Below, in pieces: positions 6,822 through 6,869 of a stretch of 6,869 nt of DNA. Numbering within the stretch: position 1 is the stretch's first letter; every line of letters starts with the position of its first letter. The notes under the pieces were generated by a model. It did not search any database and was not told the DNA's origin. It saw nothing but the letters and a program-made list of their open reading frames with translations. Source of the stretch: an uncultured Bacteroidota bacterium (GTDB taxonomy: Bacteria > Bacteroidota > Bacteroidia > Bacteroidales > UBA12481); contig CAILAQ010000028.1 of NCBI GenBank assembly GCA_903832165.1, positions 1 through 6,869 of the forward strand, in the 5' to 3' direction. The translations under genes were made by a program, and so were the position numbers.

Positions 6822-6869
6822 GGTGCTTTAATAGTGGTATTGTAATAAACGGAATATAGAAATAATTAT

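Noticed and set aside
1..6869. CRISPR array, tRNA/rRNA, insertion sequence, or a defence-type system
   Set aside because: No regularly spaced direct repeats, cloverleaf-like sequence, transposase, terminal inverted repeats, nuclease or reverse-transcriptase motifs were seen on either strand.

Overview
The window reads as chromosomal DNA of a member of the Bacteroidota. The 1380-residue protein ends in a type IX secretion (T9SS) type A sorting domain. A divergent gene encodes a Bacteroidota-style lipoprotein (LTSC followed by KKE). No clear Shine-Dalgarno sequences precede the starts, and a TAnnTTTG-type -7 element lies upstream of the lipoprotein gene. GC content looks moderate, roughly mid-40s percent by eye, and is lower in the last gene. 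There is no tRNA, rRNA, CRISPR array, transposase or phage gene.

Layout: (1) 2-733 (+) is the 3' part of a serine hydrolase of the class C beta-lactamase / esterase fold, cut by the window edge. (2) 798-4940 (-), convergent with it, is a secreted multidomain glycoside hydrolase family 81 endo-beta-1,3-glucanase. It carries two Ig-like domains, a CBM6-like module, a PKD/REJ-like domain, a probable CBM56 and a T9SS tail. (3) 4937-5206 (-) is an 89-residue exported or membrane protein whose stop codon overlaps the GH81 start (ATGA). (4) 5207-5345 is a divergent promoter region. (5) 5346-6110 (+) is a lipoprotein with a carboxypeptidase-regulatory-like beta-sandwich. (6) 6144-6821 (-), convergent with it, is a small outer-membrane beta-barrel-like protein with a GTG start.

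The recognisable biology is extracellular attack on beta-1,3-glucan (laminarin, callose, curdlan or fungal wall glucan). The GH81 enzyme would be exported through T9SS and held on polysaccharide by its binding modules. The small upstream protein is probably co-transcribed and translationally coupled to it. No SusC/SusD pair or regulator is visible, so this is not demonstrably a polysaccharide utilisation locus. The serine hydrolase, lipoprotein and barrel have no demonstrated link to glucan use.

I did not find a clearly new biological system. The most interesting points are the ATGA coupling of a short, possibly truncated membrane protein to the GH81 enzyme, and that enzyme's module architecture.
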